This document shows, piece by piece, positions 15,376 through 22,299 of a stretch of DNA of 25,167 nucleotides. The stretch is from a virus. The stretch covers positions 1 to 25,167 of the IMG/VR virus record IMGVR_UViG_3300035698_012377. One strand, given 5' to 3'. Position numbers and translations under genes: made by a program. The stretch's first letter is position 1; the number at the start of each line of letters is the position of its first letter. Below the pieces are notes generated by a model. The model saw only the letters and a list, made by a program, of their open reading frames with translations, was not told where the DNA came from and did not search any database.

Positions 15376-16043
15376 GCGACATCCATAGTCAGTTCATCCA
15401 TAAAGAGTTCAGCACGACTCAAGGATTTCTGTTCATCATACTTCTCATTTTTCAGTCTGCAATGAATAGCAATTATATTTGATAGGGTTTCAATACGCCC
15501 ACCATCTAGTGCCTTCTCCGCAAGTTGTAAGTCTGCTGCCTCTGTAAATTCGATTGCAGTAACGTTGTTCATCGGTTGTTCAATGGATAAATTACCTATC
15601 TTAAATCGGTTCACCGTTGGCAGATAGAAAGTCTGTCCCCGAAAATCGAATGAACTTATTTTTTTGATTTTCAAATCAATAGGAAAATTCAATACGCCGA
15701 TGATGAACCTACTCAAATACTGTTGATAGAATGTTGTCCTTTGAGTTGGCATTAGTTGGTCAACCAAATTCTCATCTATATCTGTGAGGCATTTTATGAC
15801 CTCACCATAGAGTATTGGCAACGTCTTAATCAATTGTTCATCAGTTAGTGAACTGTTTAGGATGCCAATCTCTTTAGCCATCTCGTCAGTTTGCTTTTCA
15901 ATAGCGAAAGCATAAATCTTTTTGACAGCATCGGGAAACCTCATTGCAATTTTATATAGTTCAACGCCCTGTTTTAAGGTTACATCTCTCCATTCATCAC
16001 AAATATTTATCACGGTGCTGCCGTTCATCTCTCTTTGTACCAT
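15213..16043 (-). CDS. Putative tail assembly chaperone, zero-frame product
   Basis: A 276-residue soluble protein beginning MVQREMNGSTVINICDEWRD-VTLKQGVELYKIAM. The early 'W.dvTlkq' segment, a middle region with TFYLPTVNRFKIGNLSIEQ, and a helical end are typical of a group of Bacteroidetes-phage proteins in the tail-chaperone position; I know the group by pattern only. The reading frame passes through nine T at codons 226-229 (GTT TTT TTT TGC) and then continues 48 more codons that look less conserved (AAELKKETTPNFNSLDG) to the stop at 15213. It is the likely short (G-like) form, with the -1 product as the long (GT-like) form. It starts 7 bp after the acidic 187-residue gene. Chaperones of this type coat the tape measure during tail assembly. 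Confidence 0.6.
   Translation of the reverse strand: MVQREMNGSTVINICDEWRDVTLKQGVELYKIAMRFPDAVKKIYAFAIEKQTDEMAKEIGILNSSLTDEQLIKTLPILYGEVIKCLTDIDENLVDQLMPTQRTTFYQQYLSRFIIGVLNFPIDLKIKKISSFDFRGQTFYLPTVNRFKIGNLSIEQPMNNVTAIEFTEAADLQLAEKALDGGRIETLSNIIAIHCRLKNEKYDEQKSLSRAELFMDELTMDVAWEVFFCLVELFNTLKKRSQIFLLAAELKKETTPNFNSLDGMLKSYHFQKVQQK
15359..15367 (-). promoter_or_regulatory. Probable -1 frameshift site (T9 slippery run)
   Basis: Minus-strand sequence reads GAG GTT TTT TTT TGC in the zero frame, giving a T TTT TTT slippery heptamer (15366-15360). Directly upstream is a purine-rich GGGAGG. A weak 7-bp hairpin (TTTTCAA / TTGAAGA, 15346-15329) lies ~12 nt downstream. The -1 frame opens into the conserved T-like domain. 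Confidence 0.6.
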
Positions 16044-16050
16044 ATTTATT

Positions 16051-16614
16051 TTAGTCTAAAAAGTTTAGTTTTTTTAGAATCTTGCCTAATTCCTTTCTTG
16101 ACCTTTTGAACCTACTCCTACCTCTAAAATTAGTTTTTTGATGGAGTTCATCAAGTTCATCAAATGATTCCAATAGGTAATTAAAAAGCATTTCGAGTTC
16201 CTTACGAAAATAAACTTCCGTTTGTTCATCCGTTTGTTCAGCTGGTTTAATATTCCAAGGCAATGTGTCATCAACAACTAAATTATCCAACAACGGGTCG
16301 TCTTCAGAACTATCAAATGGAGTTTCCATCGGTTCATCTGGTTCATACGGTTTAATTATTTCACCCCGTGGATCTCCTTCATCACTTTCCAATGGTTCAT
16401 CATACGGACTATCCAATGGTTTATCCAATGATTCGTCCATAGCTTCATCAACAGGACTTTTCATCGGTTCATCCAATGGTTTATCCAGAGTCGGTTCCAA
16501 TTCGTTCACAGTCTTTTTTTTCGGTGTCGTGACTCTTTTTTTTCGAGGTTTGCGGACAGCCTTGGTAGGTTTCTTTTGAAGTTCATCACCGCTGCCTTTA
16601 ATTTCATTTTCCAT
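16051..16614 (-). CDS. Low-complexity acidic protein with C-terminal RGxxRFK motif (187 aa)
   Basis: Three parts are visible. Residues ~10-35 are basic and Lys/Arg-rich (TKAVRKPRKKRVTTPKKK). Residues ~40-110 are a strongly acidic, Pro-rich repeat region built of units like DKPLDEPM, DEAMDESL and DKPLDSPYDEPL, probably disordered. Residues ~130-187 are helical and end with NFRGRSRFKRSRKELGKILK. The last part resembles the end of the neighbouring 69-residue protein. Placed between terminase and tail-chaperone genes, it may be a virion-assembly accessory. The mixed charge blocks suggest binding to nucleic acid or another protein, but no function can be named. Confidence 0.6.
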   Translation of the reverse strand: MENEIKGSGDELQKKPTKAVRKPRKKRVTTPKKKTVNELEPTLDKPLDEPMKSPVDEAMDESLDKPLDSPYDEPLESDEGDPRGEIIKPYEPDEPMETPFDSSEDDPLLDNLVVDDTLPWNIKPAEQTDEQTEVYFRKELEMLFNYLLESFDELDELHQKTNFRGRSRFKRSRKELGKILKKLNFLD

Positions 16615-16649
16615 AATTGCAATATTTAATGTTTAATGTTAAAAGTTCA

Positions 16650-16859
16650 CTACTTTTCAAGTAGCATATTATAAATTTTTCTAACTGCTCTTTGCCCTTG
16701 CTTAAATCTAGGTAAGCCTCTATATTTTAAATTCTTTTGCATCACACAAAGTTTATCCATATCAATAGATATTTGCAGAAGTCCATCTTTGATTTGTTGG
16801 CGAAGAGTTTCTTCTTTTTGGTGTTCACTCGGGGCGACGTTGCTAGTTTCCTTTTCCAT
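16650..16859 (-). CDS. Small helical protein with C-terminal RGxxRFK motif (69 aa)
   Basis: I chose the ATG at 16859 (MEKETSNVAPSEHQKEETLR), 19 bp after the large-terminase stop. A frame extension to an ATG at 16910 would overlap the terminase end and add a less plausible 17-residue leader. The protein is helical and ends with LKYRGLPRFKQGQRAVRKIY. That segment lines up with FRGRSRFKRSRKELGKILK at the end of the next gene, so the two share a C-terminal module. The N-terminal half (QQIKDGLLQISIDMDKLCVM) is likely a coiled-coil or dimer helix. Function unknown. Confidence 0.55.
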   Translation of the reverse strand: MEKETSNVAPSEHQKEETLRQQIKDGLLQISIDMDKLCVMQKNLKYRGLPRFKQGQRAVRKIYNMLLEK

Positions 16860-16878
16860 AGTTGTTTTGATTAAATAA

Positions 16879-18279
16879 TTACCATTCACTTTTCCCTTTT
16901 TTCCCAACATGGATAGTTGCAGTTTTTGACTTGTACTCGAAAGCCATACGCATCATTATCATATCTCTCCAATCGGGTGAACGTCCTATTTGTTCTTTAA
17001 TAGTTTTTTTATCCACAATCCGTAACTTTTGGTCATTACTCGGTTGCCGTTTTAAAGTTTCAAGTTCTTGAATAATCTGTTCCTTTTCGTTTGTCGTCAG
17101 GATAGCATCTATATAAATTCCATTGGAGTTTATCTTTTCGGCAAGTTTATAACAGCATTGTGCCTGTGCATTTTGATATTGTTCTACTTCATCTCCTTTG
17201 TGTGGTTTTAATGGAGTTCCATTATTCACGAAAGCCACCGCCCTTGGTAAGAATCCTGTTTTCCCTCCAATTAATCCACCGACACCATCACTATCAAAAG
17301 CAATATTCCTTTGAGGAATTTCGTGTTTTGTTTGGAGATGTTTAATAGCACCTATGATTAAAGCACCTCCCGACTTTTCAAAGCTTTGAACTTCCTTTAA
17401 TCGCCAATTATTCCAACGCCCAACTATGAACTTGTCTGAGCCATAAGCCGCAATATCGCAAGTTAAGTATTGTTTGTTCTTATCTTCTATTTCATCTCCG
17501 ATTTCATTAAGTCCAATATGGTCGTTATGGAATAAGTCCATAATTTTATCGTACTCGCAAAGTGTATTAGGGTCATCGTCATATTCCCAATTACCTTTAA
17601 GCAGACGTTCCTTTTCAGCACCCTTTAATATTCTATTTAAACTGTCAAGGTAGCCACTATCTAACATATTATTGTCAGTTGGCAAGGCTTGGATGAACTT
17701 AATATGCCTTTCTAAAGTATTACTTTGATTCTTTTTATAGATTGAATACAGGTAGTTTTTTGATGGATTACAAGTCTGTAATAATTTACCCTTTAATCCA
17801 TACTTGTCGTTATTCCATCTACCAATTGAAATTTGTAAATTATTCTTACAGGACTCCGTGAACTCTCCAGCTTCTTCTATCCAACCCCTTGTCATTTGCA
17901 TTGAACCAAACCTCTCGAATAAAGGGTCAGAAGGCATATATTTTGCATCCAAAAGATAGACCTTGCTGCCATTATGTAACTTATAACAACTTTCTTGACC
18001 GTTATACTTATAATATTGATTCGTCACGCCCCAATTTTCCAATACCTCAAGTATGGATGGAACAGTAAATTTCTTTAAATCTTTTAAGGTTCTCCTAGCT
18101 ATAAAATAAAAAGTTTCTGGATAGATTAAAGCATCTCCAAATATTAGTGAACATCCTACATATGACTTGCCACTACCTTTAGAACCACCATATACAATTT
18201 CTTCTGTCGTGTCATCTATCCAAAACTTTGAACATTCCTTTTGCTTTAGATTTCCGTTTGTATCGAATAGTATTTCCAT
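16879..18279 (-). CDS. terL: Terminase large subunit
   Basis: A 466-residue DNA-packaging motor. ATPase half: Walker A GGSKGSGKSY (residues 31-40), the coupling region near ARRTLKDLKK, and a Walker B with catalytic acid in RGWIEEAGEF (131-140). Nuclease half with an RNase H-like acidic cluster: Asp275 in YLTCDIAAYG, Asp329/Asp331 in IAFDSDGVGG, and Asp439 in SPDWRDMIMM. The length is normal and all expected motifs are present, so it should be active. It starts at the base next to the small-subunit stop. It docks on the portal and cuts and translocates genome DNA. This is one of the most secure assignments in the window. Confidence 0.95.
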   Translation of the reverse strand: MEILFDTNGNLKQKECSKFWIDDTTEEIVYGGSKGSGKSYVGCSLIFGDALIYPETFYFIARRTLKDLKKFTVPSILEVLENWGVTNQYYKYNGQESCYKLHNGSKVYLLDAKYMPSDPLFERFGSMQMTRGWIEEAGEFTESCKNNLQISIGRWNNDKYGLKGKLLQTCNPSKNYLYSIYKKNQSNTLERHIKFIQALPTDNNMLDSGYLDSLNRILKGAEKERLLKGNWEYDDDPNTLCEYDKIMDLFHNDHIGLNEIGDEIEDKNKQYLTCDIAAYGSDKFIVGRWNNWRLKEVQSFEKSGGALIIGAIKHLQTKHEIPQRNIAFDSDGVGGLIGGKTGFLPRAVAFVNNGTPLKPHKGDEVEQYQNAQAQCCYKLAEKINSNGIYIDAILTTNEKEQIIQELETLKRQPSNDQKLRIVDKKTIKEQIGRSPDWRDMIMMRMAFEYKSKTATIHVGKKGKSEW

Positions 18280-18885
18280 TTACAAAATTTTCATTCCTAT
18301 AATTTGCTGAACGTTTAAATTCCCCTCTAATTCAATTTTAATTTTATCGAGTCCCAATAGCTTTGTTCTCCTTTCGCATTGTTTAGATATTAAATCCATT
18401 ATGGCTCTCGCCTCTCGCATATAAGAAACCTCACCCGGTGTTCTTGTTATGGTGTTTTGTTGTTCCATTGAATCGGGAGTATCGGTGCTAATAGGATTCC
18501 CATTCATGTCCAACTTACTTATTTTTTTACCAATTTGTCTTTCTTCAGTTAATGTAAATTCTTTAGACTTTTGCCAAGCCTCCATCATTTCATCGTACAT
18601 AGTCCATAACTTGCTTTCCAACTTATCAATTTTGGTCAACTCGATAAGCATTTTATCTTCTATGAAGTCGATTTTTTGTTCTTGCCAATCCTTTACTATT
18701 TTTTGTAAGTCCCTCGTAACTGTTGTTCGTGTTACGTAGCCTTCAACCTTTCTTTTAAGACATAATTTATCCGTTATCTCTTGATGTGTGTCACCCCTTA
18801 GAAACAACTCAGCAATAAGTGGAGCATCCGATTTTATCTCGGCTTCACTCCTTTTGTTCATTTTTTTTCTATTTGTTCGAGGCAT
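18280..18885 (-). CDS. terS: Terminase small subunit (putative)
   Basis: A 201-residue helical protein immediately upstream of the large terminase, with no gap. Residues ~20-65 form an HTH: IAELFLRGDTHQEITDKL, a short turn, then VTRTTVTRDLQKIVKDW as recognition helix. This suits DNA recognition at the packaging site. A long central helical region follows (IDKLESKLWTMYDEMMEAWQ), which could be the oligomerisation part, and an ILGMKIL-like tail. The upstream non-coding region contains direct repeats that might be its target. The name rests on the HTH plus gene order; small subunits vary too much for direct recognition. Confidence 0.75.
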   Translation of the reverse strand: MPRTNRKKMNKRSEAEIKSDAPLIAELFLRGDTHQEITDKLCLKRKVEGYVTRTTVTRDLQKIVKDWQEQKIDFIEDKMLIELTKIDKLESKLWTMYDEMMEAWQKSKEFTLTEERQIGKKISKLDMNGNPISTDTPDSMEQQNTITRTPGEVSYMREARAIMDLISKQCERRTKLLGLDKIKIELEGNLNVQQIIGMKIL

Positions 18886-18971
18886 ATATTACAAGATTAA
18901 TATTCCACTAATGATTTATAAATAGGTTCATCCAATTTTAAGTTTTTGATTTTTAATAGTAATTAAGGATG

Positions 18972-18979
18972 CAAAAATA
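18972..18979 (-). promoter_or_regulatory. Candidate late promoter -7 box upstream of the terminase genes
   Basis: The minus strand reads TATTTTTG, a full match to the Bacteroidetes -7 box TAnnTTTG, 87 bp upstream of the small-terminase ATG. A convincing -33 TTTG is not present at 19-21 bp, so it may need an activator. It lies between the upstream direct repeats (19012-19035) and the start of the packaging genes. Confidence 0.45.
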
Positions 18980-19011
18980 ATAAACACTTTTAGTAAAATA
19001 GATTTTATGCG

Positions 19012-19035
19012 AGTGTGCATTCCTATAAGTGTGCA
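19012..19035. repeat. Direct repeat AGTGTGCA x2, possible packaging or regulator site
   Basis: Two exact copies of AGTGTGCA (19012-19019 and 19028-19035) spaced 16 bp start-to-start, in the 335-bp non-coding stretch (18886-19220) upstream of the small terminase. Phage packaging sites often lie in or near this gene and use short direct repeats. An activator site for the promoter box 30-60 bp downstream is equally possible. Confidence 0.45.
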
Positions 19036-19065
19036 GTTGGCTTTAATTTTACTATAAGCAAGTTG

Positions 19066-19161
19066 TTACGATAAAACATCTAAAATTGCTAAAATAGCTT
19101 CTGTTTTCATAAAGTATATTGTGTTATTATCCTTTACGACTTCATATATTCTAAATTCCAT
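19066..19161 (-). CDS. Possible 31-residue ORF in the pre-terminase gap
   Basis: ATG at 19161, TAA at 19066. It encodes MEFRIYEVVKDNNTIYFMKT followed by EAILAILDVLS. The composition looks protein-like (two short strands, then a helix). It starts just after the terminator-like hairpin and has no clear promoter, so it may not be expressed. Listed because nothing else explains this stretch. Confidence 0.3.
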   Translation of the reverse strand: MEFRIYEVVKDNNTIYFMKTEAILAILDVLS

Positions 19162-19174
19162 ATATAAAGAAATT

Positions 19175-19209
19175 AAAAAGCCACCAAGATGAATAGTATC
19201 AATGGTGAC
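19175..19209 (-). terminator. Terminator-like hairpin after the 81-residue gene
   Basis: On the minus strand GTCACC (19209-19204) can pair with GGTGGC (19185-19180, one G-U), enclosing a shorter GAT/ATC pairing, followed by TTTTTAATTTC. An alternative pairing CCAAGA/TCTTGG overlaps it. It lies 11 bp after the stop at 19221 and ends the early-looking exonuclease unit before the packaging genes. Confidence 0.5.
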
Positions 19210-19220
19210 TCTTGGTTTTA

Positions 19221-19466
19221 TTAATTTATTGCATCTCTTTCACTACGAAAGTCTTTTATTGATATTTGAGTAATACTCGTGATTCCAATATCTTGAACTC
19301 CATTGATTTTAAGCTTCAACAGCCTTTTAATTAATTTAGAATCAAATACTCCATTGTTTAACATTACAACGTTTGAACCTCCCCCTGTACCTCCGTCCGC
19401 ATACATTATGAGATAACATACGAAGTAACATTTTGGAGTTGGTCTTTTTTTACGTGAGTAGTACAT
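19221..19466 (-). CDS. Hypothetical protein coupled to the exonuclease gene (81 aa)
   Basis: An 81-residue basic protein, MYYSRKKRPTPKCYFVCYLI, then a Gly-rich turn (YADGGTGGGSNVVM), and a C-terminal part (FDSKLIKRLLKLKINGVQDI) with a strand ending TSITQISIKDF. The strand-GGTG-strand-helix-strand layout suggests one small alpha/beta domain. I do not recognise the family. Its ATG lies 17 bp inside the end of the exonuclease gene, so the two are co-translated. A terminator-like hairpin follows its stop. Confidence 0.65.
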   Translation of the reverse strand: MYYSRKKRPTPKCYFVCYLIMYADGGTGGGSNVVMLNNGVFDSKLIKRLLKLKINGVQDIGITSITQISIKDFRSERDAIN

Positions 19467-20088
19467 TAGGTTCTATTTGACTCATTAAAATTATTTTGCC
19501 CTTTTTATCCTCCATGACTTTGAAGAAACAAGCCAACAAAGCTTCCGTATCGGCTTTTGAATTATGTGCACCATCAAATTTTTTACCAAATAGCTTTAAG
19601 TGCATTTCCTGTAACGACGGCCACTTGAAACCATGATAATTTTTAATACCAATGTAACGTGATAATGGCTTCATTGTGTCAATAGAAACTACATTTTTAG
19701 GAAAAGTAGCCTTTGGGAATGTTCTGGCAAGTTCCGAAAATACTACATTAAAGTCGAACTCCATGTTATGAGCGACTAGGATAGTTTTATCCACTTGTTG
19801 AAAATCCATTACAAAGTCCATCAATACATCCTTTAATGGTCTGCCGTTCTCTTTTGCCAACTCTTCAGAAATTCCATGTATCTCAATCGAATCTTTGTCT
19901 GGCTTAAAGTTTTCGGGAATAACAATGAAGTCACCTTCTGACAGTCTTTCTCCATTTTGCTTACAAAGAATCCAACTAATAGAAGCAATGCGAGGATAGT
20001 TGTCCAAATCTTCATAGTATGGCTTACCAAATTGTTTAGGTAGTCCCCAAGTTTCGGTATCGAAAAATAAAAAATTAATTGATTCCAT
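19450..20088 (-). CDS. DnaQ-type 3'-5' exonuclease (DEDDh)
   Basis: A 212-residue exonuclease with all three motifs of the DEDD superfamily. Exo I is LFFDTETWG (Asp10, Glu12), Exo II is LVAHNMEFDFNVV (Asp112), and Exo III is GAHNSKADTEALLACF (His175, Asp180), which marks the DEDDh subclass of the polymerase III epsilon / RNase T type. A typical HGIS segment lies at 71-74. It removes nucleotides from 3' ends of DNA or RNA. As a stand-alone phage protein it may serve genome replication, proofreading or nucleotide salvage. It is co-transcribed with a small putative regulator upstream (16-bp gap) and the 81-residue gene downstream. Confidence 0.9.
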   Translation of the reverse strand: MESINFLFFDTETWGLPKQFGKPYYEDLDNYPRIASISWILCKQNGERLSEGDFIVIPENFKPDKDSIEIHGISEELAKENGRPLKDVLMDFVMDFQQVDKTILVAHNMEFDFNVVFSELARTFPKATFPKNVVSIDTMKPLSRYIGIKNYHGFKWPSLQEMHLKLFGKKFDGAHNSKADTEALLACFFKVMEDKKGKIILMSQIEPNVLLT

Positions 20089-20104
20089 TTTTAAGTGTTT
20101 AATT

Positions 20105-20461
20105 TTATAACGGTTTTAAAATCATTTTGACATTGTTAACTTCTATCGTCACGGTTGCACTTTGTTGCGCAAGAGCCTTTGAAATTATTTTAATGCTCAT
20201 TGGATTGTCACTACCAAGATAAGTGGAGAAAGCACTTGCATTAACTTCTGTGCTCTGTGTAAATTCCAAGTGTGTACTAAAGTTTACCCCAGCTAAGGCG
20301 GCCACGAACTGCTGTAAGGCAAGTCTTATTCCTTTCTCATCCTCATATTGAAAATTAGAGAATACGGATTGAATTTTATCCTCTGAGAATTTTATCTCTT
20401 CATCTCCATACAGTCCTTTGATAGGTCTTTTGTTACTATCGAGTATTTCTTTTTTCGGCAT
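20105..20461 (-). CDS. Small protein with possible Xre-like HTH, first gene of the minus operon
   Basis: A 118-residue protein. Residues ~70-100 (TEVNASAFSTYLGSDNPMSI then KIISKALAQ) line up well with the recognition half of Xre-type HTH domains ('.gvs.s.fS..l.G..nPs...l.kia.aL'). The first helices are poorly matched, so the domain may be diverged. A strand-rich tail follows (VTIEVNNVKMILKPL). It is the first gene of the leftward unit, and a perfect palindrome sits 12 bp before its ATG, as expected for an autoregulated repressor. It could also be a recombination or DNA-binding accessory protein. The regulator call is an inference. Confidence 0.5.
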   Translation of the reverse strand: MPKKEILDSNKRPIKGLYGDEEIKFSEDKIQSVFSNFQYEDEKGIRLALQQFVAALAGVNFSTHLEFTQSTEVNASAFSTYLGSDNPMSIKIISKALAQQSATVTIEVNNVKMILKPL

Positions 20462-20473
20462 CTTTGTTTTTTT

Positions 20474-20490
20474 TTGTAAACTGTTTACAA
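20474..20490. promoter_or_regulatory. Perfect 17-bp palindromic operator in the divergent intergenic region
   Basis: TTGTAAAC-T-GTTTACAA has 8-bp arms with a single central base, the usual form of a dimeric HTH-repressor site. It lies 12 bp upstream of the 118-residue gene. It touches a minus-strand TAATATTG (20495-20488), a one-mismatch -7 box without a good -33. The whole 109-bp gap (20462-20570) serves both divergent genes. On the plus strand TACAATTG (20525-20532) is an equally weak -7 candidate. Confidence 0.6.
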
Positions 20491-20570
20491 TATTAGCACA
20501 ATATTAAAACAATTATTTTAAATTTACAATTGAATAGGTATTTAATGACAAATAAATAAATCAATAACTA

Positions 20571-22109
20571 ATGACTTTTGAAAATTTATTGAATAAGCCA
20601 AAATTTAACCTTGAAACGTTAACGACACACGAGCATGATGGAAAAGATTACATAAAGGTTTCCGACTTTGCGGTGTTTATATCGGGACACGCTCAAACAA
20701 TAGTAAGGCAGATAAAAAAAGAGAATGAGTCTTATGTGAAAAACATTTCTGCTTTAAATGGTAACTGTATCGAGGTTTCGGTATTTGAGGATGCAATAAA
20801 GAATCAGCCTTATAATCTCAAATCTTTGTTGTCTATTATAGAAGAATCTAAAGAACGAGCCAAATCAATAATAATTGACAACTCAAATGTTTTAATCCTA
20901 AAGACTGAATATGATAATCTATTGGAGTATAAGAGAGATTCTATACTAAAGCAAAATGAGATAAATTCTTTAGAAACTCAAATTGGTAAAATGTTTTTCG
21001 AGATTGAAGTGACGGAAAAAATAAAGGATGCCTGTTCAAAGATTTCGACACTATTAGCTAATGAAAACGATGCCGCAATTAATAAATTAAGAAACCGATA
21101 TGATGGACAAGTTGGTGATTTGTTTAGTAAGGCGACACTCGACTTAAAGGTAATAGAGGCAGCGGACAGACAAAAGAGAGAATTAGATAAAAAGCATAAA
21201 GATGATTTGGTTAGAATTAAAGCGATTAATGATAAATTCATTAATGATTTGGAGTTAAAATATAATCAAAAGGTCGCATTTATGAAAAATAATGAAGACG
21301 CAAACTCCAAAGATAAAGTGTATAAGGATGGACTCCTAGTTTCTAAACACAATGAATCTATCAATGCACTCAAGGTTGAAAATAAAAAGGCTACTGATTT
21401 GATTCTTTTGGAATTAGAAAAATTGAAAGTGGAGTATGGAACTTTAGAAGATGACTTTCAGAAAAAAGATAGTGATTTGTTAGATAATCAATTATCCAAT
21501 ACGACACAAAGTAAGAATTTTTTAAGCCGGGTAGCCACGGATCCAATATTTCAATCTATTTATTTGTGCATGGTTATTTTTGGTACCATAACAATTGGTT
21601 ACTTTGAATTATACTCCTCCTTTACAGGACAAACAAATCAGCATTGGACTTCGGGAACTGCTTTGGTAATAGTTTCTATTTGTTTGGGAATGGCTTTGGT
21701 TTGGACTGCTTACAACGTACAGGATGGCATTTGGAAAAATATCGCCATGACAATCTTTGCAATGTGCGAGTGGTCATCCTTTAGTTCCTTCATCCAATTA
21801 GAACTTGCCTATCCAGATGGGTTGGCAAGTTTTATAAATGCGGCAAAGTTGACGGCCTTTAGTTTGCTTTTGCCTGTGCTTACTGTCTTACTATCCAAGT
21901 CGGGTGAAAGTAAAAAGTCATTGATTGAAATTTCGGACAGCCTTGACGATTTGATTAAAACTTTGGCAGATAATAAAGTTATCTCTTCAAATGTTTTGAT
22001 AAATTACTACAAAAAGCTTATTGTCATTCGTTCGGAAAAGAACAATATTTCACCTATATTTGAATTTTATAAAAGGATTCGAGTTGTGTTGAAAGATTGG
22101 TGGAAATGA
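20571..22109 (+). CDS. HTH / coiled-coil / four-helix membrane protein of unknown function (512 aa)
   Basis: Three parts are visible. Residues ~20-75 (DYIKVSDFAVFISGHAQTIV onward) look like a small winged-HTH or excisionase-type domain: 'yikvsdfA......tv.r.Ik'. Residues ~80-310 are a long charged coiled coil. Four hydrophobic segments follow at ~327-350, 362-381, 388-410 and 419-441, and a basic soluble tail (to 512, ending RVVLKDWWK) faces the other side or the cytoplasm. With four membrane passes both ends would be on the same, presumably cytoplasmic, side. No family is recognised. It is divergent from the virion block, closed by its own terminator, and next to the lysin gene. Possible roles are superinfection exclusion, host sensing, membrane tethering of DNA or a holin-like task; none is shown. 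The leader (TAAATCAATAACTA then ATG) is A/T-rich with no Shine-Dalgarno. Confidence 0.8.
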   Translation: MTFENLLNKPKFNLETLTTHEHDGKDYIKVSDFAVFISGHAQTIVRQIKKENESYVKNISALNGNCIEVSVFEDAIKNQPYNLKSLLSIIEESKERAKSIIIDNSNVLILKTEYDNLLEYKRDSILKQNEINSLETQIGKMFFEIEVTEKIKDACSKISTLLANENDAAINKLRNRYDGQVGDLFSKATLDLKVIEAADRQKRELDKKHKDDLVRIKAINDKFINDLELKYNQKVAFMKNNEDANSKDKVYKDGLLVSKHNESINALKVENKKATDLILLELEKLKVEYGTLEDDFQKKDSDLLDNQLSNTTQSKNFLSRVATDPIFQSIYLCMVIFGTITIGYFELYSSFTGQTNQHWTSGTALVIVSICLGMALVWTAYNVQDGIWKNIAMTIFAMCEWSSFSSFIQLELAYPDGLASFINAAKLTAFSLLLPVLTVLLSKSGESKKSLIEISDSLDDLIKTLADNKVISSNVLINYYKKLIVIRSEKNNISPIFEFYKRIRVVLKDWWK

Positions 22110-22137
22110 TGATTTTAATTTGGTTTTGTTTAGAGTT

Positions 22138-22170
22138 AGGCTACTTCATTTAAAATGGAGTAGCCTTTTT
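22138..22170 (+). terminator. Intrinsic terminator after the membrane-protein gene
   Basis: Arms AGGCTACTTCATTT (22138-22151) and AAATGGAGTAGCCT (22153-22166) pair over up to 14 bp with one G-U, with inner A/T pairs likely open as the loop. A run of T follows (22166-22171). It is 28 bp after the stop codon. Confidence 0.85.
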
Positions 22171-22203
22171 TATTGGAGTATTGAAAAATTAATCTTTTAT
22201 ATA

Positions 22204-22235
22204 TTTGAAATATAGAAAGATATATTATATTTTTG
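22204..22235 (+). promoter_or_regulatory. Bacteroidetes-type promoter for the lysin gene
   Basis: TTTG at 22204-22207 is 20 bp upstream of TATTTTTG at 22228-22235, matching the Bacteroidetes consensus TTTG-N19-21-TAnnTTTG exactly. Transcription should start near 22241, leaving a ~60-nt leader before the ATG at 22300. A second box (TATATTTG at 22200-22207, with TTG at 22181) overlaps it and may be an extra promoter. Confidence 0.75.
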
Positions 22236-22299
22236 TTTCTAAATTACAATTTATTTTGTAAAAAATATTTTTGAAAATCTTAAATAACTTTAAATCACT

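Noticed and set aside
16265-16579. Plus-strand Ser/Gly-rich frame of 104 codons
   Set aside because: Antisense of the acidic Pro/Asp repeat of the 187-residue gene; low complexity produces it.
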